Assembly (NCBI GenBank): GCA_910583935.1
Contig: CAJTZM010000001.1
Span: 138,335-202,334 of the forward strand
Length of the DNA stretch: 64,000 nt
Direction: 5' to 3'
Source: an uncultured Oscillospiraceae bacterium
Lineage (GTDB): Bacteria; Bacillota; Clostridia; Oscillospirales; Ruminococcaceae
The notes under the pieces are model-generated. The model saw nothing but the letters and a program-made list of their open reading frames with translations, was not told the origin of the DNA and made no database searches. Made by a program: the position numbers and the translations under genes. Within the stretch, counting starts at the first letter, position 1; every line of letters begins with the position of its first letter. Positions 8,902-17,433 of the stretch are shown here, one piece after another.

Positions 8902-9423
8902 TTAAGCCATCGTATACACGGCGTGTTGTTTTCTGTAAGCATCGTTATCCTTCTGGCTCAGTTCTCTTTCGATTTGCGCCAGATTTTTTTCTAAACGGTT
9001 TCTTTTTGTTTCATCTGTCTCGGATTGAAGCTGCTGGCTCAGATCCTGCTGTTTTCTTTTAAGCTTCTCAATCTCACGATCGACCGCATCCGTATTGCAG
9101 GTCCAGCTTTTCTCCTTTTGACTCTCCTGTTTCGGGGCGGAGACTTTCGGACCATTAGGGTCATCTTCTTTTGATGCTTTGTCCGGCTGTTTTAAATCGG
9201 GATCGTCGAAATAAATTTGGGGATTTCCATCGGCATCTTTTCCCAAACGGTAAAGCCCAATTGGTTCTTCCTTTTTCTCAGGGATAAACCGATCCTGCGC
9301 CGGTTCACGAGAAAAAACTTGATCGGAAGAAAGTGTCTGGTTGATTTTTGACAATTCTTGTGCATGGGAAACGTTCGGGCGCATTTGTCCGGCATTTGAA
9401 AGGATAGAAGAAACAGATCCCAT
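8902..9423 (-). CDS. Unrecognised charged coiled-coil protein
   Basis: I do not recognise this 173-residue protein. It has no signal peptide or membrane segment. The N-terminal third is Ser/Asn-rich (MGSVSSILSNAG). The middle is acidic and Pro/Lys-rich, low-complexity (DPDLKQPDKASKEDDPNG). Residues 115-160 form a strong heptad-like coiled coil (DREIEKLKRKQQDLSQQL, then KNLAQIERELSQK). A single Cys lies in SWTCNTDAVD. It has its own promoter, a good GGAGG site (about 9428-9433) and its own terminator, so it is a genuine monocistronic gene. The opening residues and composition faintly resemble structural or scaffold proteins of sporulating Firmicutes, but this is only an impression. Confidence 0.8.
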   Translation of the reverse strand: MGSVSSILSNAGQMRPNVSHAQELSKINQTLSSDQVFSREPAQDRFIPEKKEEPIGLYRLGKDADGNPQIYFDDPDLKQPDKASKEDDPNGPKVSAPKQESQKEKSWTCNTDAVDREIEKLKRKQQDLSQQLQSETDETKRNRLEKNLAQIERELSQKDNDAYRKQHAVYTMA

Positions 9424-9457
9424 AGCTAAACCTCCATCAGAAAATTACAACACCTTT

Positions 9458-9486
9458 AGTATAACAAAATTTCCTGGGAAATACAA
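9458..9486 (-). promoter_or_regulatory. Promoter of the leftward coiled-coil protein gene
   Basis: On the minus strand, TTGTAT (9486-9481), a 17-base spacer and TATACT (9463-9458). The start codon at 9423 lies about 35 bases downstream of the -10 box. Confidence 0.65.
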
Positions 9487-9494
9487 GGATAAAT

Positions 9495-10484
9495 TCAGGA
9501 AAGAGATACCTGCTCCTTTTTCTGTCGCACATCCTGCCCAACAAAAAAGAGGGGAATATAGCTGCCGATTAAGCGGGAAAAAACCCGTTCGCCGTAAAGC
9601 TTTAACAGTTCCTGCAAAGTCAGGTTGGTGCTGATAATCGTGGGCAGGCGTTTGTTTAAGCGGGAATTCATCAGCTGATAGACAGCGGCGTTTGTAAAAG
9701 AAGTGGAGAATTCCGCGCCTAGGTCATCCAAAATCAACAAATCACATTCCAGCATCAGCTGCATTGGCTGCAAATCCGTTTCAGAACGGGAGAAGCGTTC
9801 CCGTTCGATTTGGGATAATAGATCCGGCGCAGACCCATAGATAACTCCAAAACCATTTTCAATAACCTGTTTTGCAATAGCAAGAGATAAGTGAGTTTTG
9901 CCAAGCCCGGTCCGCCCGCTCATTAAAAGATTGGCGCTTGAAAGGGAAAAGGTTTGGGCATAACGTTGGCAGTACTGAAAGATTTTTCCGACCTGTTCTC
10001 TGGGGGAGGCATCTTCTTTGCGGGAAAGAGGAGAATAGTAGGCAAGATCAAAATTAGAAAAATCGCATAGGATCAAAGGGGATTGGCTGTTCAACCTACG
10101 AAAAGACTCATCCTTCAGAATTTTTTCATAGCATTGGCATCGCTTTCCGTCTTTGTATCCTTCATCGTGACAGAAAGGACAGAAAAAAGATTCCGTCAAG
10201 TAGTTTTCCGGAAGATTCAAGGAACAAAGAATATCTCGCCGTTCCTGCTGTAGGGACAGATTCTTTTCTTTGATCTTTTCTAATTCATCAGGTTCTTTGT
10301 TACCGGATATAACTGTTCGAATGGCGTCGTATCCGGTTACGCTTAACTCGCTTTCAATCTGTCTTAACCTTGGAAAGCAGGGATACAATTCTTTTTTCCG
10401 TTCCTCTAATCGATAGGATGCTTGCTGCCGCCGGCGGTTTAACACAGTTTGGCCATATTCTAACAGTTCTTTGGAATAAGACAT
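9495..10484 (-). CDS. dnaC: DnaC/DnaI-type replicative helicase loader
   Basis: 329-residue AAA+ ATPase that loads the replicative helicase at origins or restart sites. The N-terminal region (1-100) is helical and charged. A zinc-ribbon-like cluster follows: CPFC at 102-105 and CQC at 116-118. The ATPase core has Walker A SGRTGLGKT (189-197), Walker B LLILDDLGAE (249-258), a sensor-like STNL and an Arg-finger-like ERVFSRL near the C-terminus. Eleven bases separate it from the upstream dnaD gene, so the two form a leftward operon. The DnaD plus DnaI-type pairing is the Firmicutes primosome arrangement. The symbol follows the family name; DnaI would be the Bacillus equivalent. Confidence 0.92.
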   Translation of the reverse strand: MSYSKELLEYGQTVLNRRRQQASYRLEERKKELYPCFPRLRQIESELSVTGYDAIRTVISGNKEPDELEKIKEKNLSLQQERRDILCSLNLPENYLTESFFCPFCHDEGYKDGKRCQCYEKILKDESFRRLNSQSPLILCDFSNFDLAYYSPLSRKEDASPREQVGKIFQYCQRYAQTFSLSSANLLMSGRTGLGKTHLSLAIAKQVIENGFGVIYGSAPDLLSQIERERFSRSETDLQPMQLMLECDLLILDDLGAEFSTSFTNAAVYQLMNSRLNKRLPTIISTNLTLQELLKLYGERVFSRLIGSYIPLFFVGQDVRQKKEQVSLS

Positions 10485-10495
10485 ATAACACTCTC

Positions 10496-11515
10496 CTAAT
10501 CAATTGTTGGAACATGCCAGCGATGCTGCCGCTCAAATTCCTCCAGGTCAAAGGAATACTCTTTCTGCTTTTCAGCATTTGGCTTTATTTTTGGCATCGA
10601 TTTAGCCAAAGCATCTTCCGGCGTTTTAAATCCTTTTTCATGCCAAGAAGACAAAATTTTGTGGATATAGGGAAAACTAATTTTTCCGGTGTTGTCTACT
10701 GTTTTTTCATACGCCAATCGGATCATGTCGACCGAAAATTGATAGTCAGAATACCACTGATCAATATATTTTTGTTCTTTTGGGGTTAAGCGTCTGTCAT
10801 ATATTCCGAAAGCGCTCTGCACCTCTTGCTCTCGTTTTCGTAAAATAGATTGACGGTCTAAATATTCTTCGATGGCTTTATCGTTGTCCAGCCCCATTTC
10901 CTGCCAGGAAAGTGCTGTTTTTTCAATATATCGAAGGTTTCGTTTATCATTAGAAGCACAATAGGCGACTACCATTAAAATGACATCGGCTGGGATACCT
11001 GCCCAGTCGTATAGAGAAATAACTGTGGAGATATCCGTAGAGGTGAGTGTTTTTCCCAAAATCGCTTCTGTTTCGTGCAGCAGCGACCGGATAACCGGCT
11101 GCCTTTTTGTCATTTCATGGATTTCACTGGCAGTCATACGAGCAGGAGAGGGCTTTCCTGCAGCAGAGGCTCTATCCGAGGCTTTTACCATCGGATTTGG
11201 GAGAGATACCGTCACAGGCGCTTGTTTCTCTGTCTTTTCTTCCGGTAAGTCGGTTTCGTTAAAATTGGCTTGGTCAGAGGTCTTTGCCAGAATGCCAGCC
11301 GAGACCCAATAGTTAAGCGCATCCCGGATATCAGAAGAAGGAAGCGAAAGGGACTGGGAGATTTTCTCGGGAGAAATGATTTTATCCTGGTGGCGCAGAA
11401 CCAGAAGCAAAACCTTTAACTGTACGGCTCCACAGCTCAATAAAAATCTGTCGGCTACATCGCACGGAATGGAAAACGTATTTTTCCAATTTTCATAGCA
11501 TATTTGATATCCCAT
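10496..11515 (-). CDS. dnaD: DnaD-domain primosome protein
   Basis: 339 residues. Residues 1-85 look like a winged-helix domain (VADRFLLSCGAVQLKVLLLVLRH...LSLPSSDIRDALNYW). A linker rich in Pro, Ala and Thr follows, then two DnaB_2/DnaD domains (about 140-215 and 225-300). The second carries the family's YIxxILxxW signature as YIHKILSSWHEKG. It acts with the downstream helicase loader in primosome assembly. The start has GAGGAGAAG at correct spacing, and a TATAAT (complement at 11532-11537) lies just upstream on the minus strand, so this is the head of the dnaD-dnaC operon. Confidence 0.92.
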   Translation of the reverse strand: MGYQICYENWKNTFSIPCDVADRFLLSCGAVQLKVLLLVLRHQDKIISPEKISQSLSLPSSDIRDALNYWVSAGILAKTSDQANFNETDLPEEKTEKQAPVTVSLPNPMVKASDRASAAGKPSPARMTASEIHEMTKRQPVIRSLLHETEAILGKTLTSTDISTVISLYDWAGIPADVILMVVAYCASNDKRNLRYIEKTALSWQEMGLDNDKAIEEYLDRQSILRKREQEVQSAFGIYDRRLTPKEQKYIDQWYSDYQFSVDMIRLAYEKTVDNTGKISFPYIHKILSSWHEKGFKTPEDALAKSMPKIKPNAEKQKEYSFDLEEFERQHRWHVPTID

Positions 11516-11608
11516 CGCTTCTCCTCAATCCATTATACCAGAACTTTTCCTTTTTTGATTATAGCAGATAAAAAAGAAAAAAGACAGTCTTTTGCCCAGA
11601 AAATCTAC

Positions 11609-11637
11609 TTGACAGATTAAGCTGATTTAGCTATACT
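11609..11637 (+). promoter_or_regulatory. Sigma-A promoter of tRNA-Gly
   Basis: TTGACA (11609-11614), 17-base spacer, TATACT (11632-11637). It ends 12 bases before the first tRNA base. Confidence 0.9.
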
Positions 11638-11649
11638 AAGAGAGTAGTT

Positions 11650-11725
11650 GCGGGTTTAGCTCATCTGGTAGAGCGCCACCTTGCCAAGGTGGAGGTAGCG
11701 AGTTCGAGCCTCGTAACCCGCTCCA
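11650..11725 (+). tRNA. tRNA-Gly (anticodon GCC), CCA encoded
   Basis: A 76-base cloverleaf. The acceptor stem GCGGGTT pairs with AACCCGC, the D-loop contains AGCTCATCTGGTAGAGC, and the anticodon stem CCACC/GGTGG encloses TTGCCAA, giving anticodon GCC. The T-arm has GTTCGAGCC. The discriminator base is T, normal for glycine, and CCA is genomically encoded. It is a single-gene unit with its own promoter and terminator. Confidence 0.98.
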
Positions 11726-11728
11726 AAA

Positions 11729-11757
11729 AGACCTGCAGGTTTGCAGGTCTTTTTTTA
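11729..11757 (+). terminator. Intrinsic terminator of tRNA-Gly
   Basis: AGACCTGCA pairs with TGCAGGTCT around a short loop, followed by a run of T. It begins three bases after the CCA. Confidence 0.92.
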
Positions 11758-11833
11758 TAAAAATTTTGTTTGATAAATTCTTTTCTATTAGATCCAATAA
11801 GAGTGAATACATGATGAAGGGAGTAGATTTTAT

Positions 11834-13276
11834 ATGAGAAAAACCAAAATCGTTTGTACGGTTGGACCGGCATGCGATAAAAAAGATACGCTGCTCAAAA
11901 TGATTTATGCGGGGATGAACGTTGTCCGGTTTAATTTATCTCATGGCACCCATGAAGAGCTTGAAAGTCGAATGAATTTAGTAAAAGAGGTCATTCAGGA
12001 AAGCGGCAAGCCGGTTGCTATTCTGATCGATACAAAGGGACCAGAGGTGCGGATTGGAACTTTCCAAAATGGTTTTGTCATGCTCAGCGAAGGGCAGAAA
12101 TTTTCTCTTGTAAAGGAGCCTTGCTGTGGAGATGAAGAAAAAGTCAGCATCACATATACCAGACTGATTGAGCTTTTGGCTCAAAAATCCGCTGGTGAAC
12201 TGGAAAAGATGGAAATTCTGATTGACGATGGTAAAATCGCTCTGTCCATATCCCATGTACAATCGGATCGGATTGTCTGTACAGTTGTAAAAGGGGGAAA
12301 GCTTTCCGACCGTAAAAGCATCAATATTCCTGATTTTACAATTTCCATGCCCTATATTAGCAAGGCGGATCGTGAGGATCTGGAATTTGGGCTTACTATG
12401 GGGGTAGACTATGTTGCGGCCTCGTTTGTCCGTTCCGAGGATGATGTCATGATGCTGCGTGATTATCTGGATAGCCTGGGGTACGAAGAAGTAGAAATTA
12501 TAGCGAAAATTGAAAATCAAAGCGGTGTTGACAATATTGATGGCATTCTTCAGAAAAGCGATGGCATAATGGTCGCGAGGGGAGATATGGGCGTCGAAGT
12601 TCCTTTTATCAAACTGCCGGCCATTCAGAAAATGTTAATCAGTAAGTGTATTGCCAGTGGGAAATATGTTATTACGGCAACACAAATGCTGGAGTCTATG
12701 ACAGCTTCTCCCCGCCCAACACGAGCGGAAATCAGTGATGTGGCAAACGCGGTTTATGACGGGACCAGCGCTGTTATGCTCTCTGGCGAGTCAGCAGCTG
12801 GACAGTACCCGGTTGAAAGCGTTCAAGCGTTAGCCGCAATCTGCCAGGAAGCTGAATCCAATGAAAAATATATGACAAAGCAGGAGCTGATTCAAACTCT
12901 ACCATGTAATGAATCTTCGTTCCGTCATACCATTTGTATGATCGCCAAAAATGCCGCCCTGCACATTGGTGCCAAGGCGATTATTGTTGAGAGTAAAACA
13001 GGGAAGGCGGCCAGAACAATGGCAGGGTACCGCCCAGGCTGCCCTGTGATAGCCGTTGTGACTTCCCAAAAGGTTTGCAGCCGACTTGCGCTGAATTGGG
13101 GGATAACGGCAATCAGCGGAGAAGAAAAATGCTCTTCGGATGAAATTACCTGTCAAGCGCTGATAAAAGCTGAGGAGACTGGAATTGTTCAAAAGGGTGA
13201 TTCAGTAATTGTCATTTCCTCCAACCGAGCCAATCCCACCAGCAGTACGGATACATTGAATATCAGGATTATTTAA
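11834..13276 (+). CDS. pyk: Pyruvate kinase
   Basis: Last step of glycolysis: phosphoenolpyruvate plus ADP to pyruvate plus ATP. It has 480 residues. The active-site signature IAKIENQSG...VARGDMGVE includes K225, E227 and D251. The N-terminal motif (TKIVCTVGPA, NVVRFNLSHG) and IDTKGPEVRIG are present, and the allosteric C domain (about 360-480) is complete. It lacks the extra C-terminal PEP-utilising extension found in Bacillus pyruvate kinases. The Shine-Dalgarno is AAGGGAG. No pfkA lies beside it, unlike in many Firmicutes; a small membrane-protein gene follows 46 bases later. Confidence 0.97.
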   Translation: MRKTKIVCTVGPACDKKDTLLKMIYAGMNVVRFNLSHGTHEELESRMNLVKEVIQESGKPVAILIDTKGPEVRIGTFQNGFVMLSEGQKFSLVKEPCCGDEEKVSITYTRLIELLAQKSAGELEKMEILIDDGKIALSISHVQSDRIVCTVVKGGKLSDRKSINIPDFTISMPYISKADREDLEFGLTMGVDYVAASFVRSEDDVMMLRDYLDSLGYEEVEIIAKIENQSGVDNIDGILQKSDGIMVARGDMGVEVPFIKLPAIQKMLISKCIASGKYVITATQMLESMTASPRPTRAEISDVANAVYDGTSAVMLSGESAAGQYPVESVQALAAICQEAESNEKYMTKQELIQTLPCNESSFRHTICMIAKNAALHIGAKAIIVESKTGKAARTMAGYRPGCPVIAVVTSQKVCSRLALNWGITAISGEEKCSSDEITCQALIKAEETGIVQKGDSVIVISSNRANPTSSTDTLNIRII

Positions 13277-13322
13277 ATCTTCCATCTGCTTTTGGGAACG
13301 TATAGAAAAGGAGTAACTCTTT

Positions 13323-13904
13323 ATGAAACAAACACCCTTCAGTATTTTTTGTTTCCGGCTGTTCTTGGGATCTGTTTTCGGTATTTTTGTTTGTTTTTGT
13401 ATTGACCGTATCTTAAATATTCAGGAAGCCAATTTTTGGCAAAGTCTTTTCATGGCGCTTTTTTATCTTTTTATGTACTGTATTTTCCCCTATTATGTCG
13501 CTTCCCGTCAGGCAGATCAGGACAGGAAAATTCTGCGGTATAAGGAACATTATCCTGAGGAAATACCTTATTCGCTCGAGAGCTTAAATCAACCCCAAAA
13601 AGGGCTGAAAGCGGGCTTAATTGTTATGATCCCTCATATGCTGACCACCATTATCCCGTTTTTGACATTTTTTGGAATAACGGAAAATATCAATTCAGTG
13701 TATTGCCTTTTGAATATACATCTGCGGGAATGGATTGATTTTGCTGTTCCGGCCAGCACGCAGGGGACATGGCATGGGATGTTTTTTCTCATTGCATATC
13801 AATTTGTTGTGCCGTTCATCAGCCATTTTGGTTATTATGTCACCTTTAAGGAAATTCCGGTTGTTCATAATATTTTGTTTAAAAAAGAAACCAATAAAAA
13901 ATAG
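13323..13904 (+). CDS. Unrecognised four-helix membrane protein
   Basis: 193 residues, family unknown to me. Hydrophobic segments lie at about 7-28, 38-57, 96-120 and 150-175, with a soluble, charged loop (residues 60-92, ASRQADQDRKILRYKEHYP) between the second and third. The C-terminus is basic (LFKKETNKK). An AAAAGGAG site precedes the ATG. It follows pyk by 46 bases with no obvious terminator between, so it may be cotranscribed. Nothing in the sequence indicates a transported substrate or catalytic motif. Confidence 0.75.
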   Translation: MKQTPFSIFCFRLFLGSVFGIFVCFCIDRILNIQEANFWQSLFMALFYLFMYCIFPYYVASRQADQDRKILRYKEHYPEEIPYSLESLNQPQKGLKAGLIVMIPHMLTTIIPFLTFFGITENINSVYCLLNIHLREWIDFAVPASTQGTWHGMFFLIAYQFVVPFISHFGYYVTFKEIPVVHNILFKKETNKK

Positions 13905-14008
13905 TTTTGCGTAAATATGCCAAAGGTTAAGATAAATAACGCAATTTTGCCGAATTTGACATAATGTTCCGAATAAGCTTCATAAATTGATTTGAGGTGA
14001 AGTTTGGA

Positions 14009-14722
14009 ATGCGAAAGAAAATTAATCGCTTTTGGGTGCTTTTTTGTTTTGTCGCGCTAAGCTTTGTCAGCATTGCAGGCGTTTTGTTTCATATCCATCA
14101 GTCAAAGCCGATTTTGGCTGCCTATTCGCCTTCTCCAGTGATTATCATTGATGCAGGACATGGAGGAATGGATGGAGGTGCCGTTGGGGTTGATGGACAG
14201 ATTGAAAAAGAAATCAATTTGTCCATCGCCTTGAAATTAGACGTTATGCTGCGAGCTTACGGATTTCAGACGATTTTAACTCGGGATAGCGATAAATCTA
14301 TTCACAGTGCTGAAGCGCAAACAGTACGGCAGCAAAAAACCTCCGATTTAAAAAATCGGCTAAAATTATTGGAGGACACATCCTCTGGCATTTTAATCAG
14401 TATTCATCAAAACAAGTATTCGCAAAGCTCTGCCCATGGAACACAGGTCTTTTATGGAAGAAACTGTGCGGAAAGTAAAGAATTGGCCGAGATGCTGCAA
14501 AAAACGATTACTGGATATCTTCAGCCAGAGAATAAAAGAGAAGTTAAACAGGCAACCAAGGATATTTATATTCTTTATCAGGCCTCCAAGCCGGCGGTAA
14601 TGGTTGAATGCGGATTTTTATCGAATTCTTCTGAGGCGGAGCGTTTGATGGATGAAGAGTATCAGGAGCAAATTGCATTCTCAATCTGTGCGGCACTGAT
14701 GAACTGTCTTGCAGATTCCTAA
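14009..14722 (+). CDS. cwlD: Germination-specific N-acetylmuramoyl-L-alanine amidase CwlD
   Basis: Amidase_3-family zinc hydrolase needed to make muramic-delta-lactam in spore cortex. Residues 8-28 form an N-terminal signal or anchor helix. Zinc and catalytic residues are visible: H51 in IDAGHGGMDGG, E66 in QIEKEIN, H133 in ILISIHQNKY and E200 in VMVECGFLSN. I chose the ATG at 14009, preceded by GAGGTGA at eight bases; it yields 237 residues, the Bacillus CwlD length. A GTG at 13997 is the alternative but overlaps that ribosome site. The upstream 104 bases contain CATAATG, a possible sporulation-sigma -10, but I cannot assign a sigma factor. radA follows 16 bases downstream. Confidence 0.9.
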   Translation: MRKKINRFWVLFCFVALSFVSIAGVLFHIHQSKPILAAYSPSPVIIIDAGHGGMDGGAVGVDGQIEKEINLSIALKLDVMLRAYGFQTILTRDSDKSIHSAEAQTVRQQKTSDLKNRLKLLEDTSSGILISIHQNKYSQSSAHGTQVFYGRNCAESKELAEMLQKTITGYLQPENKREVKQATKDIYILYQASKPAVMVECGFLSNSSEAERLMDEEYQEQIAFSICAALMNCLADS

Positions 14723-14738
14723 GAGAGGATAGGTAAGC

Positions 14739-16130
14739 ATGGCGAAAACAGCGAAAACGGTTTATGTATGTTCTAACTGTGGATATGAATCTCCAAAATG
14801 GTATGGCCGCTGCCCTGAATGTGGAGAATGGAATACCTTTTCGGAAGAGCTCAGACAGCCTGCGGCAAAGGCGCCTTCTGTTTCTGCCGCACTTGGTGCT
14901 GTTGCTCCCGCTGGATATAACCCTGACGAGGTAATGCGTTTGAAGGATGTAGACTCTAATAGAGAAGTCCGTTACTATACCGGCATCAGCGAATTGGATC
15001 GAGTGTTAGGCGGCGGGATTGTACGTGGTTCTCTGGTTTTATTAGGCGGAGACCCTGGAATAGGAAAATCGACCTTGCTACTCCAGATCTGTGAATATCT
15101 TGGCGAAAAAAAGAAGATTTTATATGTATCCGGAGAGGAAAGCCGTTCACAAGTTAAGCTGCGTGCAAAGCGTCTCGGGGTGGAAACAGACAATCTTCTG
15201 CTTGCCTCGATGACCGATATCGAAAACGTAGTGCATACGATTGTACAAACAAAACCGGATATTGTGATGGTGGACTCAATCCAGACGATGAACTTTGCCT
15301 CAGTTAATTCTTCTTCTGGTAGTGTTTCCCAAGTAAGAGAGTGTACGCAGATTTTGGCCAGAGTTGCTAAAAATGAGGAAATCGCGATTTTTCTGGTTGG
15401 CCATGTAAATAAGGATGGAGCAATTGCTGGCCCGAAGGTGTTAGAGCACATCGTAGATGCAGTTTTATATTTTGAGGGAGAACGTCACTTGTCCTACAGA
15501 ATTTTGCGGGCTGTAAAAAACCGGTATGGCTCCACTAACGAAATCGGTGTGTTTGAAATGACAGGTACAGGGCTTACACAGGTGAAGAATCCATCCATGA
15601 TGCTTTTGTCAGGCAGGCCCAGCAATGTTTCCGGCACATGCGTTGCCTGCGTTATAGAAGGCTCTCGTCCGATTATGGTAGAAGTACAGGCGTTGGCTTC
15701 AAAAACCAGCTTTGGTGTGCCTCGCAGAATGTCTACGGGATTTGATTATAACCGAACCGCACTTTTGATTGCGGTATTGGAAAAGCGCGCAGGTTATTTT
15801 TTCGGCAATCTGGATACCTATATCAATGTTGTCGGCGGCTTGCGTCTAGATGAGCCAGCAGCGGATCTTCCAATTTCTTTGGCATTGATATCCAGTCTTC
15901 TTGATAAACCAATCGACGATCATGTGATAGCTTTTGGCGAAGTTGGACTAGCTGGAGAGATACGAGCTATTGCGAATGCGGAAATGCGAGTGAACGAAGC
16001 ACAAAGATTAGGTTTTCAAAAGTGTTTGCTTCCCAAAGCTTCCATGAAAAATTTGCGTCAAGAGCAATATGAAATTGAATTAATCGGTCTTCGTTCTGTT
16101 GCCGAGGCTTTTCAGTACGTGAGCAGATAA
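14739..16130 (+). CDS. radA: DNA repair protein RadA (Sms)
   Basis: Helicase and branch-migration ATPase of recombination; 463 residues. The order is N-terminal zinc finger (C11, C14, C25, C28), RecA-like ATPase with Walker A GGDPGIGKST around K110, the RadA signature KNRYG at 260-264, and a C-terminal Lon-protease-like domain (about 310-463). The Lon-like domain lacks a convincing Ser-Lys dyad, as is usual for RadA. GAGAGGATAGG precedes the ATG. The 244 bases between radA and the following adaptor gene contain only short spurious frames and no clear ATPase gene. Confidence 0.96.
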   Translation: MAKTAKTVYVCSNCGYESPKWYGRCPECGEWNTFSEELRQPAAKAPSVSAALGAVAPAGYNPDEVMRLKDVDSNREVRYYTGISELDRVLGGGIVRGSLVLLGGDPGIGKSTLLLQICEYLGEKKKILYVSGEESRSQVKLRAKRLGVETDNLLLASMTDIENVVHTIVQTKPDIVMVDSIQTMNFASVNSSSGSVSQVRECTQILARVAKNEEIAIFLVGHVNKDGAIAGPKVLEHIVDAVLYFEGERHLSYRILRAVKNRYGSTNEIGVFEMTGTGLTQVKNPSMMLLSGRPSNVSGTCVACVIEGSRPIMVEVQALASKTSFGVPRRMSTGFDYNRTALLIAVLEKRAGYFFGNLDTYINVVGGLRLDEPAADLPISLALISSLLDKPIDDHVIAFGEVGLAGEIRAIANAEMRVNEAQRLGFQKCLLPKASMKNLRQEQYEIELIGLRSVAEAFQYVSR

Positions 16131-16374
16131 GGAATCGTTGTTTGCTTGATAGTATAAACATCCCTTCTCGGCAGTCCCGGAAATACCCGTCATGCCAGTC
16201 AGATTGCAATAGCCTTCTACTTGGTTAACACAGTCTTTGTCGCATGGAATCAAATTCAAAGCCGATCACCTCGGGCTTATTATACGTTACAGAAATTTAA
16301 ATATTCTTATGCGTATGTTTTTCTCCTCCTCAGGGATACTAATTTTTGTAGAAAAAAACAGGGGAGGAATATCT

Positions 16375-17433
16375 ATGAAAAAAAGGCTTATCCTGCTGTT
16401 TGCGCCAATTCTGTTCAGCTCACTGCTTTCCTTTCTTCCATCTATCATTTATAATACGGCGATGCCAATCAAAATTGTAAGGCCTAATACCATTACTTAT
16501 CAGAAAACACTTTCCTATACTGGTCAGGTTGAGTCGGTTGAAACAAGAGAAATCTACTTGGAAACAGCGGTAATTCCAGAAGATGTTTTTGTCGAACCAG
16601 GTACACGTGTACAAAAGGGGGAGGTGTTGGCAAAAATTGATACGAGACTGACAAAAAGCGTATTGAGCCAAGGAATAAATGAATCGAATAAAAACCAGGA
16701 TTTAAAAGAGAAAACACTCCTTGAACAATATGGAAAGGTATATGGCTTAACAGGTGAAGCGGCAGCCCAAGTATTTCACACTGAGAAAACAGCATCGCCG
16801 ATACAGCAATTGGACGGCGATTTTTTAGTCCCCTCCGAGATTGTTTCACCCATTGATGGGATTATCACACAGGTTCATTTATTTGCCGATACGCTTTATT
16901 CTCCCAATCAAGCGGCAATTGTAGTCAATTCAGCAGAAAGCTGCAAAATTACCATTCAATTGCGGCAAAGTGACGTTGATGATGTACAGGTTGGAACAAA
17001 AGCGCTTGTACAGGGAGAAGGATTAAACGGAAGAATTTATCAGGCTGAAGTACAAAAAATTTTTCCGGCGGCACAAAAGGAATATAGCGGTTTTACCAGT
17101 GAAACGGTTATCCAAACAGAGTTGCGTGTTCAAGATTGGGATGAAAATTTGAAAAGTGGGTATTCTGTAGAGGTTATTCTGATGCCGGAAGAACCAGTGG
17201 AGTATTTTTCCTTGCCATATGAGGCGATATGCCAAGATGAAAATAATATAGAATATGTTTGGGTGGTCCAAAAGGGAAGGGCTGTTCGCCGCGATATTAT
17301 AACTGGTGAGGAATTGCCAGAAGCCATAGAAATTCAAGAGGGTCTTTCCTTTTCCGATAATGTGATTTTTTCACCATCCGCCATTGAGGACAATCAGTTG
17401 GTTCATGTCCAGATGGAGGGATCAAATGATTGA
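16375..17433 (+). CDS. HlyD/MacA-like adaptor (membrane fusion) protein
   Basis: 352 residues with an N-terminal signal or membrane segment (KKRLILLFAPILFSSLLSFL), then the barrel-sandwich hybrid half-lipoyl motif (TGQVESVETREIYLET...VQKGEVLAKID) and a second half (SPIDGIITQVHLFADT). The beta-barrel and membrane-proximal domains follow. Such adaptors work with MacB-type permeases outside the membrane. The ATG at 16375 has a strong GGGGAGG; an upstream in-frame start at 16237 would add a poorly coding leader. It overlaps the next gene, an FtsX-family permease, by eight bases. The usual ATPase gene between or beside them is absent. Confidence 0.87.
   Translation: MKKRLILLFAPILFSSLLSFLPSIIYNTAMPIKIVRPNTITYQKTLSYTGQVESVETREIYLETAVIPEDVFVEPGTRVQKGEVLAKIDTRLTKSVLSQGINESNKNQDLKEKTLLEQYGKVYGLTGEAAAQVFHTEKTASPIQQLDGDFLVPSEIVSPIDGIITQVHLFADTLYSPNQAAIVVNSAESCKITIQLRQSDVDDVQVGTKALVQGEGLNGRIYQAEVQKIFPAAQKEYSGFTSETVIQTELRVQDWDENLKSGYSVEVILMPEEPVEYFSLPYEAICQDENNIEYVWVVQKGRAVRRDIITGEELPEAIEIQEGLSFSDNVIFSPSAIEDNQLVHVQMEGSND

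Noticed and set aside
16221..16374. Short frames and in-frame upstream start before the HlyD-like gene
   Set aside because: They lack a Shine-Dalgarno and coding-like composition. The GGGGAGG and ATG at 16375 match the adaptor N-terminus better.
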